A DNA stretch of 64,000 nucleotides from Ferrimonas balearica DSM 9799 (GCF_000148645.1 NC_014541.1:2007139-2071138); one strand, 5' to 3'. Positions 43,644 through 51,141 are shown, numbered from the stretch's first letter. Translations and numbers: made by a program. Notes: a model not told the origin generated them from the sequence alone.

Positions 43644-44147
43644 ATGAACCTGGATGGTTACTACCTCGTCCCGTTGTCCATTAATCTGGATGGCGGCCAA
43701 CCCGTCGTCAGCTATGACCCGCTGTCCAATGGCGAACAGCCGCAACTGAAAATCGACCTGCAGGATAACCCCGCTGACAGCTTTGACCAGCTGCAGTACG
43801 TCATCAGCATTGATCCCCGTGCCAAGCTCAGCGCCATTGAGTGGTCGTTTAAGCTGGCCAGCGCTGAGGCTGACCTGAGTGAAGTACTGGCGCTGTATCG
43901 TGTGGAGAAGGGTCAGTTGGTGCCGGTTGAAGGGCTGTCTATTGGCACTCAGCGCATTGCGGTAGAGGGCATTACCTCGCTGGAGCTGAATTTTGCCATT
44001 GCTCGCAAAGGTGCGCCTCTGGATAAGGCGATCGAGCTGAAAGACCAGTTCCTGAGCGTGACCCCCATCAGCGATACGCAGGTGAATACCGGATTGGGCG
44101 ACCCACAGGATGAAGGTTTTCCACCGGGTGGAATCATCCGCATCTGA
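43644..44147 (+). CDS. Unrecognised acidic protein in the sigma/kinase operon
   Basis: This 167-residue protein has no signal peptide and no membrane segment. AAGGAG lies upstream of the ATG. The sequence alternates strands and turns (YYLVPLSINLDGG, YVISIDPRAKLSAIEWSFKLASAEADL, GITSLELNFAIARKG), like a beta-sandwich, and ends in a Gly/Pro-rich tail (EGFPPGGIIRI). I know no family for it. Its position 18 bases after the kinase and before a terminator makes it the third gene of the sigma-kinase operon. It may be a kinase substrate, an effector or the main target of the pathway; this is inference. Confidence 0.6.
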   Translation: MNLDGYYLVPLSINLDGGQPVVSYDPLSNGEQPQLKIDLQDNPADSFDQLQYVISIDPRAKLSAIEWSFKLASAEADLSEVLALYRVEKGQLVPVEGLSIGTQRIAVEGITSLELNFAIARKGAPLDKAIELKDQFLSVTPISDTQVNTGLGDPQDEGFPPGGIIRI

Positions 44148-44153
44148 CGCCAG

Positions 44154-44180
44154 CGCCGCCCATTTGGGCGGCGTTTTCTT
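44154..44180 (+). terminator. Terminator of the sigma/kinase operon
   Basis: CGCCGCCC and GGGCGGCG form an 8-bp stem with loop ATTT, followed by TTTTCTTTT. It separates the operon from the LytTR gene. Confidence 0.9.
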
Positions 44181-44261
44181 TTCGGTTAAAAAAATTGAGC
44201 CAATCGGGGAGCGTGCTACGTCTTAATGAGTAAACCAGTGACATAACCCCAAGGATTGGAC

Positions 44262-45026
44262 ATGACAGACCGCACCATCACCGCCCCAAATACTCCTGGC
44301 CGAACGGCGCCCTCATCCTGGCAAACCCTGGTGGAAGCCCTGCCGCAACTGATGCTGGACCGGGAACTGGATAAGCAACTCACCACGCTATCGGCCCTGT
44401 TTGCCCAGTGCTTTCCGGGCAGCTATGTGGATTGGCACTGGCGCGGACGCCGTTACGCTAACCTGCATCCCGCTTGTGAAGAGCAGTTCCGGTTGAGCTG
44501 CAACAATCTGCTCAGTGGTCGTGTCTATGCCGAGCGTCGTGTAGACGAAGCGGTGGAAGCGGAGCAGAAAGCCTGGCTCAAAGCCTGCGGTGATGTGATC
44601 ACCAGCCATGGCCGTACCCAGTTGAGCCGTGCCGACTTCAATGCCCTGAGTGACATTCGGGTGGCGTTGCCTGAGGCCGCGTATATTCAGGCTGCCAACC
44701 AGTACGTTGAGCTGTTTGATGAGCAGGACAACAGCCAGCTGTTCCGGGTCAACCTCCACCAGGTTGAGGCGATGTTTGGGGATGTGGTGATTCGCGTGCA
44801 CCGCAGTTATCTGGTGAATGCCGCCGCCGTCACCGCGGTTGAGCGCAAGCGTAATGGCCGTTACGTGCTGAAAATCGGGGAAACCGTGATCCCCATTGGT
44901 GACAGCCACCTCGATGCGGTGCGGGAGCGCCACCCGGGTTGGTTCAGCCAACGCCCCAATCCACGCCCGCTGCAGAGCTGGTTGTACCCGAAAGGGGATG
45001 AAAATGGCGTAAAGCTGACCGGTTAA
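44262..45026 (+). CDS. LytTR-domain DNA-binding protein
   Basis: The ATG at 44262, with AAGGA six bases upstream, gives 254 residues. The N-terminal part (about 1-125) is not a receiver domain and is unrecognised. The C-terminal part (about 128-230) is a LytTR DNA-binding domain: DIRVALPEAAYIQAANQYVEL, LFRVNLHQVEAM and VIRVHRSYLVNAAAVTAVER match its strands and loops, followed by a short basic tail. It is therefore a transcription factor controlled by something other than phosphorylation of a classic receiver. It lies downstream of the sigma-kinase operon and upstream of the second tRNA-Ser, but a terminator separates it from the former. Confidence 0.88.
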   Translation: MTDRTITAPNTPGRTAPSSWQTLVEALPQLMLDRELDKQLTTLSALFAQCFPGSYVDWHWRGRRYANLHPACEEQFRLSCNNLLSGRVYAERRVDEAVEAEQKAWLKACGDVITSHGRTQLSRADFNALSDIRVALPEAAYIQAANQYVELFDEQDNSQLFRVNLHQVEAMFGDVVIRVHRSYLVNAAAVTAVERKRNGRYVLKIGETVIPIGDSHLDAVRERHPGWFSQRPNPRPLQSWLYPKGDENGVKLTG

Positions 45027-45038
45027 ACTGCCCGGCTC

Positions 45039-45067
45039 TTTACAGACGCGGCTGAGCTACCTATTAT
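45039..45067 (+). promoter_or_regulatory. Sigma-70 promoter of the second tRNA-Ser gene
   Basis: TTTACA (-35) and TATTAT (-10) are separated by 17 bases and followed by a GC-rich discriminator (GCACCGCG). The layout is the same as at the first tRNA-Ser gene, although the surrounding bases differ. Confidence 0.85.
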
Positions 45068-45077
45068 GCACCGCGTC

Positions 45078-45168
45078 GGAGGGATGGCAGAGCGGTTGAA
45101 TGCACCGGTCTTGAAAACCGGCATACGTTAATAGCGTATCCAGGGTTCGAATCCCTGTCCCTCCGCCA
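45078..45168 (+). tRNA. serT: tRNA-Ser (anticodon UGA), second copy
   Basis: The gene is base-for-base identical to the copy at 36795-36885: GGAGGGA/TCCCTCC acceptor stem, anticodon TGA, long variable arm and encoded CCA. It is followed directly by three tandem 242-bp units. Confidence 0.98.
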
Positions 45169-45410
45169 TATTAGAGAAAGCCTCCCAAGTGGAGGCTTTT
45201 TCGTATCTGGAACAACGCTCGGTGGACAGGGTGAGAACCCTGCGCGGGTTCGCAACGTCGTAGCGTGGGCTTTCAGCCCACGGGCAGAATGGTCTTTGGG
45301 TTGAGCTAATGCGCAGCAACAACACATCCCTGTGGCCGGGTTCCGGCCGGCATCCCTGCCTCCCCCTCGTCGAACTGCGATGCGCTGCATCGGTTCCGAC
45401 TCGCCCACCA
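45169..45410 (+). repeat. 242-bp tRNA-Ser-linked unit, tandem copy 1
   Basis: It begins with the base after the tRNA CCA and holds the hairpin AAAGCCTCC/GGAGGCTTT, the GTAG-headed REP-like hairpin (45259-45283) and the tRNA-3'-like end GGTTCCGACTCGCCCACCA. Its length equals that of the other two units exactly. Confidence 0.95.
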
Positions 45411-45652
45411 TATTAGAGAAAGCCTCCCAAGTGGAGGCTTTTTCGTATCTGGAACAACGCTCGGTGGACAGGGTGAGAACCCTGCGTGGGTTCGCAACGT
45501 CGTAGCGTGGGCTTTCAGCCCACGGGCAGAATGGTCTTTGGGTTGAGCTAATGCGCAGCAACAACACATCCCTGTGGCCGGGTTCCGATCGGCATCACTG
45601 CCTCCCCCTCGTCGAACTGCGATGCGTGGCATCGGTTCCGACTCGCCCGCCA
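45411..45652 (+). repeat. 242-bp tRNA-Ser-linked unit, tandem copy 2
   Basis: Near-identical to copy 1 with a few substitutions (for example CGTGGG for CGCGGG near 45486 and GCCCGCCA for GCCCACCA at the end). The REP-like hairpin is at 45501-45525. Confidence 0.95.
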
Positions 45653-45894
45653 TATTAGAGAAAGCCTCCCAAGTGGAGGCTTTTTCGTATCTGGAACAAC
45701 GCTCGGTGGACAGGGTGAGAACCCTGCGCGGGTTCGCAACGTCGTAGCGTGGGCTTTCAGCCCACGGGCAGAATGGTCTTTGGGTTGAGCTAATGCGCAG
45801 CAACGACACATCCCTGTAGCCGGGTTCCGGTCGGCATCCATGCCTCCCCCTCGTCGAACTGCGATGCGCCGCATCGGTGCCGACTCGCCCACCA
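45653..45894 (+). repeat. 242-bp tRNA-Ser-linked unit, tandem copy 3
   Basis: The third copy of identical length, with the REP-like hairpin at 45743-45767 and ending CGACTCGCCCACCA. It is followed by the locus-closing terminator instead of a further unit. Confidence 0.95.
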
Positions 45895-45903
45895 TATTAA
45901 GAA

Positions 45904-45928
45904 AAAGACCCGCTTGCAGCGGGCCTTT
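45904..45928 (+). terminator. Terminator closing the second tRNA-Ser/repeat locus
   Basis: A hairpin with CCCGC/GCGGG core and loop TTGCA, related to 37136-37162 but with one mismatch in the stem and a shorter T run. Confidence 0.75.
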
Positions 45929-45956
45929 CGGCGTTTGGGCAAATAGGGTGAGCCAA

Positions 45957-45983
45957 CGTAGCGTGGGCCTTCAGCCCACAGGC
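45957..45983 (+). repeat. Isolated REP-like hairpin
   Basis: CGTAGCGTGGGCCTTCAGCC and the bases after it form GTAG plus a GTGGGC/GCCCAC stem. It lies just outside the third tandem unit. Confidence 0.65.
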
Positions 45984-46061
45984 GGCATAAGCCAGAGATT
46001 CAAAGCGCGCTTATCAGCCTAAAGCTGGCGGGTTTGGAGAGGGTAACAACAAGTGGCCTGG

Positions 46062-46637
46062 CTATTTAGGCTGGGGGGATGCCGCCCGTTGCCATTTTCG
46101 CTCTGCTTGTTGCACCAGTCGTTGTGCATCGCTGGTGTGTCCGAGGCGCAGTTGGGCCTTGGCCAGATAAGCCAGGTGGGGCCATTCAAGTCCGGGGTGG
46201 CGCTCAATCAGGAAGTGATAACGCTGGTAATCGCCTTTGCGACCCTGTGCCAGTGCCAGCTGCGCCAATCCAATCAGGGCTTCAATCTGTTGACCGTCCA
46301 GTGCCAACGCCTGCTCGAAGCGTTGGCTGGCCTGATTGGTCAGCCGTTGTTCCAGTTCCACCTGGCCGAGCAAAGCCAACGTTCTGGGGTCATTACCGTG
46401 TTGCGCCAGCCTGGCACGCAACTGCTGCGCCATCGGTTCAAGGGAACCGGCAGAACAGCAACGGGGGAGTTGGCCCAGATTGGCGTGGCGGCGCAGGTCC
46501 GTCAGGTCCTCATAACCGAGGGGCACGAGATAGACCTGTTGGGGATTGAGTACGTACTCGGGCACCCGTGCCTCGGCAACAGAACCGTAAGGCGGCATCA
46601 GGGTAATAAGGGCGAGAAAAAAGAAAGGGGTCCGCAT
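46062..46637 (-). CDS. Exported TPR-containing protein of unknown function
   Basis: The 191-residue protein has a signal peptide (MRTPFFFLALITLMPPYGSVAEA) from the ATG at 46637; an ATG three bases upstream is in frame. A conserved-looking N-terminal segment (PEYVLNPQQVYLVPLGYEDLTDLRR, with a CC pair after it) is followed by about three TPR-like helices (DPRTLALLGQVELEQRLTNQASQRFEQAL and QIEALIGLAQLALAQGRKGDYQ). TPRs usually mediate protein contacts, here in the periplasm. The partner is unknown. It lies 57 bases downstream of the DUF2750 gene in the same orientation and could share its transcript. Confidence 0.65.
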   Translation of the reverse strand: MRTPFFFLALITLMPPYGSVAEARVPEYVLNPQQVYLVPLGYEDLTDLRRHANLGQLPRCCSAGSLEPMAQQLRARLAQHGNDPRTLALLGQVELEQRLTNQASQRFEQALALDGQQIEALIGLAQLALAQGRKGDYQRYHFLIERHPGLEWPHLAYLAKAQLRLGHTSDAQRLVQQAERKWQRAASPQPK

Positions 46638-46694
46638 CATGGACCCCAGTTAAGCTAAGTCGTTCGCTTCGGGCAAGCGCCCGGAGTGAGCGGA

Positions 46695-47051
46695 TCAGAC
46701 CTCTTTGTCGGCCATCAGCTTGGCCAGCTCGAACGGGTCGATCTCAACCCCTTCCAGTGACGGATCCCAGTCGATGCCAACCACCACCTGATCTTCACTC
46801 AGGCTTTCCAGCCAGCTGTCAAAAAACTCGGCCACCGGAATGGCGGTCGGTACGTATTCCGCCCACTCATCCTGACAGATCGCCTTGGCACCGGCCTCGC
46901 TGGAAAACAGCGGCAGGGCATCGGTCTCTTCAAATTCGGCTGAGTCCACGACAACCCAGTCGTCGCCAGCGCTGAGTGCCCAGATCTGGCCGCTCTCGGT
47001 GACGGCATCGATAAAGGCACGGATTTCGGGTTGGATCGGGTTATCGCTCAT
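46695..47051 (-). CDS. DUF2750 family protein
   Basis: The ATG at 47051, with AGGAG eight bases upstream, gives a 118-residue acidic soluble protein. It has the DUF2750-type pattern: IWALSAGDDWVVVDS, LPLFSSEAGAKAICQDEWAEYVPTAIPVAEFFDSWLESL, and VVVGIDWDPSLEGVEIDPFELA. The family has no established function. Its strongly acidic character and size are usual for it. The gene opens a possible two-gene unit with the TPR protein downstream. Confidence 0.8.
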   Translation of the reverse strand: MSDNPIQPEIRAFIDAVTESGQIWALSAGDDWVVVDSAEFEETDALPLFSSEAGAKAICQDEWAEYVPTAIPVAEFFDSWLESLSEDQVVVGIDWDPSLEGVEIDPFELAKLMADKEV

Positions 47052-47244
47052 GAGGGATCTCCTGTAGAAACTGAGCACATCGTCGCCCAGTGCACCCGCA
47101 AGCGCAACTGTGTTGCATCCGGTTTGTGGTGTAAGCGCTGAATTTCCCTGCTAACTGGCTGGCGATTCGGCAAAAAGGGGCTGGGAATGTGGCGCGGGAT
47201 CTGAAAGGATCCCAACCGATCAGTTACTCGAACAGGACGTTCCC

Positions 47245-48519
47245 ATGGTCAAACTGACCCCCAAACAACAGGTGTTGCTGCTGCTCGACGAAGCGTTGGC
47301 GACCGGCGTACGAGGCCGGGTCGCCACCATATTGAAGCAGGCCAAGGCAGAGATTGAGGGGCGGCCTGCGGCTGATGACCAGTTTTATGCCCAGGCCAGC
47401 AGCGACATCAGTGACCCCGACTGCCCGGGATTGGTGTTTAAAGTCGGCAAGCACAAGCGACGCTGGATCTACCGCTATACCCCCAAAGGCGCGCGCTCAA
47501 CCCGACAGCAGACCCTTGGCCAGTTCCCCCAGATGGGGGTAGAGCAGGCCCGCGCCGCCTGGCAGGCCGCACGGGCGGCTCGCGATGGCGAGGTGGCGAC
47601 GCCGGAGCAACCCACGTTTTCAGTACAGACTCTGGTGGAACGCTACGTTCAGTACGCAAGGAACCATCGGCCTCAATGGCGCCAGGAGCAGCGTTTGTTG
47701 GAGGGCGTGCTGTGGGAGCAGTACGGCGAGCGGGAAGCGGACAGCATCGACGGCGAGGTGATCGGGCTGTTGATCAGCCAGGCTCGTGAGCAGGCCCGCC
47801 AACGGGGCGGCCATGGTCAGCGCGCCGCCGAACATGCGCTGTTGTGTTACCGCCATCTGTTCAATGTGGCCCGCGGCGTGGCGACGCCGGCCCCCGAGTC
47901 CGGCCCCTGGTTGTCACCACGTTTGGCTAACCCTTGCGAGGGGCTTCAGGTTAGCCGCCAACCGGTGACCGAGCGGGCCATCACCCTGTCTGAAGTAGGG
48001 ATCTATCTCAAAGCGTTGATCCGGTTACCGGTGAACGAGTCGCTCAAGCAGGTGCTGATGCTGCAGCTTGGATTGCTGCTGCCGTTTTCGGCACTGTGCC
48101 GGATGCGGTGGCAGGGGATCGACTGGCGTCGGGGCAGGGTGGTGATTGAGGACACCAAAGGGCAACGGCGCACCTTCCCATTGCCGGAGCAGGCGATGGA
48201 GATGCTGCAGCAGCGCAAACGAAATGCCCTGGCCAGCGACTGGGTTTTTCCCGCCATGAAGCAGCAACACAAACCGCTGCCAGCCACCTATCCCACCCAG
48301 CTTCTCGCGGCAGTACGTCACCACCTTTCATTGCCTGACCAATTTACCGCAGAGGCCATTTGTCGACTTGGGCGCGGTTGGCTCAAATCGGAGAATGACC
48401 TTCCTGTCGTTCGTTTGCCCATTGTGGAAGAGCAGGGCAGTGAACTCCAACTGGTGGCCATCAAGAGCCAGCTAGAGCAGTGGAATCGGCACCTGGCCAA
48501 CCTCAGGCAGACCGTTTGA
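47245..48519 (+). CDS. Degenerate P4-type integrase-fold protein lacking catalytic residues
   Basis: The 424-residue protein has the layout of a P4-type tyrosine recombinase. An N-terminal arm-binding-like domain contains KRRWIYRYTPKGARSTRQQTLGQFPQMGVEQAR. A core-binding domain spans about 130-230 (FSVQTLVERYVQYAR). The catalytic-type domain spans about 255-420. In that last domain the Arg of the usual TGxRxxE box is lost (LLLPFSALCRMRW). No HxxR box and no tyrosine nucleophile can be found near the end. It should therefore not recombine DNA, but may still bind it. The ATG at 47245 is the only good start, though without a strong ribosome binding site. Composition matches its surroundings, which suggests a domesticated rather than recent element. 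Confidence 0.75.
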   Translation: MVKLTPKQQVLLLLDEALATGVRGRVATILKQAKAEIEGRPAADDQFYAQASSDISDPDCPGLVFKVGKHKRRWIYRYTPKGARSTRQQTLGQFPQMGVEQARAAWQAARAARDGEVATPEQPTFSVQTLVERYVQYARNHRPQWRQEQRLLEGVLWEQYGEREADSIDGEVIGLLISQAREQARQRGGHGQRAAEHALLCYRHLFNVARGVATPAPESGPWLSPRLANPCEGLQVSRQPVTERAITLSEVGIYLKALIRLPVNESLKQVLMLQLGLLLPFSALCRMRWQGIDWRRGRVVIEDTKGQRRTFPLPEQAMEMLQQRKRNALASDWVFPAMKQQHKPLPATYPTQLLAAVRHHLSLPDQFTAEAICRLGRGWLKSENDLPVVRLPIVEEQGSELQLVAIKSQLEQWNRHLANLRQTV

Positions 48520-48554
48520 GTCCAATTTCATGCTGTAACGAAAAATGTAATCAT

Positions 48555-48746
48555 CTAGCTGGCACGGTGTTCGCGGGCAATGTTAAAGGGGGTGGTGCCG
48601 GTAAAGTCGGGTGTTTCGTTTAGGGCGATGGATGCGGGTCAGTGGCTGCTTCGCTCAGCCAGGTGAGCGCAATCCGCGGTGCTTAAGCCGGGCAAGTCAG
48701 GCAGGAACTTGGCGCGTGAATGGCCTTGGGGGATGTCGTGAATGTG
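48555..48746 (-). pseudogene. Remnant of an unidentified (possibly ankyrin-like) gene with internal stop
   Basis: On the minus strand one frame reads through 63 codons interrupted by a single TGA at 48639-48641. The part before it includes FLPDLPGLSTADCAHLAERS, the part after it ETPDFTGTTPFNIAREHRAS and a TAG. The phrase GTTPFNIAREH is like an ankyrin repeat end. There is no start codon or ribosome binding site. It could also be a repeated DNA element that only looks coding. Confidence 0.35.
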
Positions 48747-48803
48747 TCAGAAGGGATTCGGGTTGGTCACTGTTCTGGGTGGTATGACCAATTGCCCTGT
48801 TGG

Positions 48804-48833
48804 CAAAATGCCCGGCCGAAAGGTGACCGGGCA
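48804..48833 (-). terminator. Terminator of the 48.8-49.2 kb gene
   Basis: On the minus strand TGCCCGG and CCGGGCA form a 7-bp stem, followed by TTTTG. Confidence 0.8.
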
Positions 48834-48842
48834 TCATAACGA

Positions 48843-49238
48843 TCAGGCTTTGAACGGGGCCTGGAATTCGTTACGCAGGCTGGCGTTACGACGGGCGGAT
48901 TTCAGGTCTTTAACCATCATCTTGATGCCCTGCTGCAGCAGTTGCTCCATCATGGCGTTGGCCTGCTCGTCGTTGCGCTCTTCGCCTTCGGCGTTTTGCT
49001 CAACCATGGCCAGCAGCTCAGCGGTCGGGCCAACCAGGGTGAACGCGACCACAGCCTGGAACTGCTCGAAGCTGTCCATGATGTTGCGAGCGCTCTGGGG
49101 TTGAGCTTCCCACGCGTGGCGCAGCGGGCCTTCTACGGCGTTGTATACGGCAAATACGGCCTCGTGCTGGGCTTCCGGTGTACCCATAAACTCCAGTACC
49201 TGCTTCAGCTCTGCAGGCAGGGCAACGTTTTCGCTCAT
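48843..49238 (-). CDS. Small helical cytoplasmic protein, possibly DUF3069
   Basis: The ATG at 49238 gives 131 residues with no signal peptide. The frame is open 30 codons further, but those have no family-like features. The sequence is almost wholly helical and rich in Glu, Gln and Met (ELLAMVEQNAEGEERNDEQ, MMEQLLQQGIKMMVKDL). It resembles small uncharacterised proteins of Shewanella and Vibrio that I recall as DUF3069, but I am not certain. Function unknown. It has its own terminator and is probably a single-gene unit. Confidence 0.65.
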   Translation of the reverse strand: MSENVALPAELKQVLEFMGTPEAQHEAVFAVYNAVEGPLRHAWEAQPQSARNIMDSFEQFQAVVAFTLVGPTAELLAMVEQNAEGEERNDEQANAMMEQLLQQGIKMMVKDLKSARRNASLRNEFQAPFKA

Positions 49239-49444
49239 CGTGTTCTCACTATCAGGGGTTGGAAAGGGCGCTATCTTAGCGGATCTGGGGCAAATGTCAG
49301 TGCCTTTTGCCCCAGGGATATGACCCAAACGGTGAACCGACGCTCAACGCATTGGTGAACCGCCCCCCGAAGGCGCGGTAACACCGAGTGGGTTGTCGTC
49401 CCAGCCCATCCGGACGGCGCCAGAGCGCCCGGTTCTGGCTGGGG

Positions 49445-50809
49445 TTAATTAAAGATGCGGTCGGCCCACAGTGCCAGCCCGGTGGTCACACTGCCAAAGT
49501 TGTCCCCCTGTACCATCTCCGCGACAAAGCGGTCAGACAGGGCCTGGCGGATATGGGGAGAGCTGGCGCTGCCGCCGGTCAGGAACACCACATCCGGCGT
49601 GGTGCCTGCCTGCTCCAGGGCGTCATCGATCAAGCCACCAATCTGCTTCATCAACGCCTGAGACGCGTCGACAAACTGTCCCTGGCTGACCTTTGCCTCC
49701 AGTCCGGCCTCGATGTAGGAGAGGTCCGCACGGGTTTCGGCTTGGCTGCTGAGGGCGATTTTGGCCTGCTCCGCCACCGCACTTTGCTGGAATGTCATCT
49801 GGTTGGCCTGCAGGGTCAGCAGGCGCGACAACGGCTTCAGGGTAGGCTGGCGTTGCAGTGCCTGCAGCTCATTACGGTGCTGGGTGCTGTAGAAACGGGT
49901 TTGCGCCGACAGGTTGTTGACCGCTGCCGCGTCATGGAATGGCTGCGAGGGCAGGGTGCGGCCCTTTTCATCGGCCAGTCCCATGCCCAGCGAGGGCATC
50001 AGAGCCCGGTAGTTCAGGGCCACATCAAAGTCGTTACCGCCGATACGCTTGCCGCTGTGGCCCAGAACGGTGTTTTCCGGCGCATGGCGGTCCAGGTAGC
50101 CCGGTCCCATCAGCACCATGGAGATGTCGGTGGTGCCACCCCCGATGTCCACGACCATCACCCGCTTCTCTTCGGTCAGTTGCTGTTGGAAGGTCAGGCC
50201 GGCAGCCATCGGCTCGTACTGGAACTCCAGCTGTTCAATGCCCACATGCCGCGCTGCCCGGCGGATGATGTCGGTCGCCTGCTGGTTGCTGCGCTCACTG
50301 TTAAAACCCTGGAAGTTGATGGGCCTGCCCACCACCAGCTTGCGCACCTCGCCATGGCCTGCCTGTTGGATCTGTCCCAACAGGTGCCACAGCATGGCAG
50401 CGGTAATGTCTTCCAGCACCTGTTGCTGGCGATCGGAAAGGCCGCTGCCTCCCAGGAAGGATTTGTGGCTGCGGATGTAGTAGCAGTCGGAGGGGTCTTC
50501 CAGATAATGGGACAGCGCGGCCCTACCGAAGAACAACTCATCCTCATAGCCATCCAGCTTCGCTTCACTCAGGGCATGCAGGCTGGCGCTCAGACTGTTG
50601 CCCCGGGCCTGTTGAAACGCCGCTTCGCGACCCTGCGCTTTGAGCTGGCGGTAGAGCCAGCCGGCGATCACCTCGGAACGGGCAGCGTACAGGGTCGAAG
50701 GCATAAAGGCACCGTGCTCAGGCAGGGTCAGCAGCCTGGGCTGGCCCTCCTGCATGATGCCGACACCACAGTTTGAGGTGCCAAGGTCGAGTCCTGCGAT
50801 GGCGTTCAT
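49445..50809 (-). CDS. yegD: Hsp70 family chaperone-like ATPase YegD
   Basis: The ATG at 50809, with AGGAG upstream, gives 454 residues, matching E. coli YegD (450). It has the Hsp70/actin ATPase signatures: GLDLGTSNCGVG at the N-terminus, VVDIGGGTTDISMV (phosphate 2) and VFLTGGSASSPHIRQAL (adenosine) near the C-terminus. A C-terminal substrate-binding domain like that of DnaK is absent, so it is probably not a typical foldase. Its cellular role is not established. The extended frame upstream to 50950 overlaps the tRNA-Val terminator and is not used. Confidence 0.92.
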   Translation of the reverse strand: MNAIAGLDLGTSNCGVGIMQEGQPRLLTLPEHGAFMPSTLYAARSEVIAGWLYRQLKAQGREAAFQQARGNSLSASLHALSEAKLDGYEDELFFGRAALSHYLEDPSDCYYIRSHKSFLGGSGLSDRQQQVLEDITAAMLWHLLGQIQQAGHGEVRKLVVGRPINFQGFNSERSNQQATDIIRRAARHVGIEQLEFQYEPMAAGLTFQQQLTEEKRVMVVDIGGGTTDISMVLMGPGYLDRHAPENTVLGHSGKRIGGNDFDVALNYRALMPSLGMGLADEKGRTLPSQPFHDAAAVNNLSAQTRFYSTQHRNELQALQRQPTLKPLSRLLTLQANQMTFQQSAVAEQAKIALSSQAETRADLSYIEAGLEAKVSQGQFVDASQALMKQIGGLIDDALEQAGTTPDVVFLTGGSASSPHIRQALSDRFVAEMVQGDNFGSVTTGLALWADRIFN

Positions 50810-50936
50810 GGTTTCTCCTGGAAGCGCAATGGAAAACGGGCGAGCGAGGGTAGGGGGAAGCGTTCTGGGATGCAATGGTTTGTCGACATAAATCCGACGG
50901 GGTGCACGGCACACTCTGTGCGTGCGCTGAATGCAA

Positions 50937-50964
50937 CAAAGCCCGCTCAATGAGCGGGCTTTGT
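50937..50964 (-). terminator. Terminator of the tRNA-Val cluster
   Basis: On the minus strand AAAGCCCGCTCA and TGAGCGGGCTTT form a near-perfect stem with a minimal loop, followed by GTT. It lies nine bases after the last tRNA. Confidence 0.8.
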
Positions 50965-50972
50965 CTGGAATA

Positions 50973-51049
50973 TGGTGCGTCTAAGTAGACTCGAACTACC
51001 GACCCCCACCATGTCAAGGTGGTGCTCTAACCAACTGAGCTATAGACGC
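50973..51049 (-). tRNA. valV: tRNA-Val (anticodon GAC), distal copy
   Basis: A 77-base tRNA with encoded CCA. Read on the minus strand, the anticodon loop TTGACAT sits on a CCACC/GGTGG stem, giving anticodon GAC for Val. The T arm ends GGTTCGAGTC-like bases. The acceptor stem GCGTCTA differs slightly from the other two copies (GCGTCCG). Confidence 0.97.
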
Positions 51050-51055
51050 AGAATG

Positions 51056-51132
51056 TGGTGCGTCCGAGTAGACTCGAACTACCGACCCCTACCATGTCAA
51101 GGTAGTGCTCTAACCAACTGAGCTACGGACGC
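51056..51132 (-). tRNA. valV: tRNA-Val (anticodon GAC), middle copy
   Basis: The same 77-base structure with anticodon GAC; the anticodon stem is CTACC/GGTAG, a paired compensatory difference from its neighbours. Six bases separate it from the distal copy. Confidence 0.97.
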
Positions 51133-51141
51133 ACGGAAAAG

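Larger units (their letters stand above)
48520..48842. other. Gap holding a decayed gene remnant and a terminator
   Basis: No intact gene is present in these 323 bases. The minus strand carries a broken reading frame (48555-48746) and the terminator of the next minus-strand gene. Confidence 0.55.

Noticed and set aside
45169..45894. CRISPR array
   Set aside because: Units are 242 bp with no short repeats separated by unique spacers, and no cas genes are present.
45064..45895. Long minus-strand open frames across the tandem units (for example proteins beginning MLLLRISSTQRPFCPWAESPR)
   Set aside because: They run antisense to the tRNA and repeat cassette, recur only because the DNA repeats, have no ribosome binding sites, and include residues translated from tRNA sequence. 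The same holds for 36673-37203.
45078..48519. Integrative element inserted at tRNA-Ser with the nearby integrase
   Set aside because: The integrase-like protein lacks catalytic residues, no att-type direct repeat of the tRNA end flanks a cargo region, and the genes between them look chromosomal. The tRNA-like ends belong to the 242-bp units.
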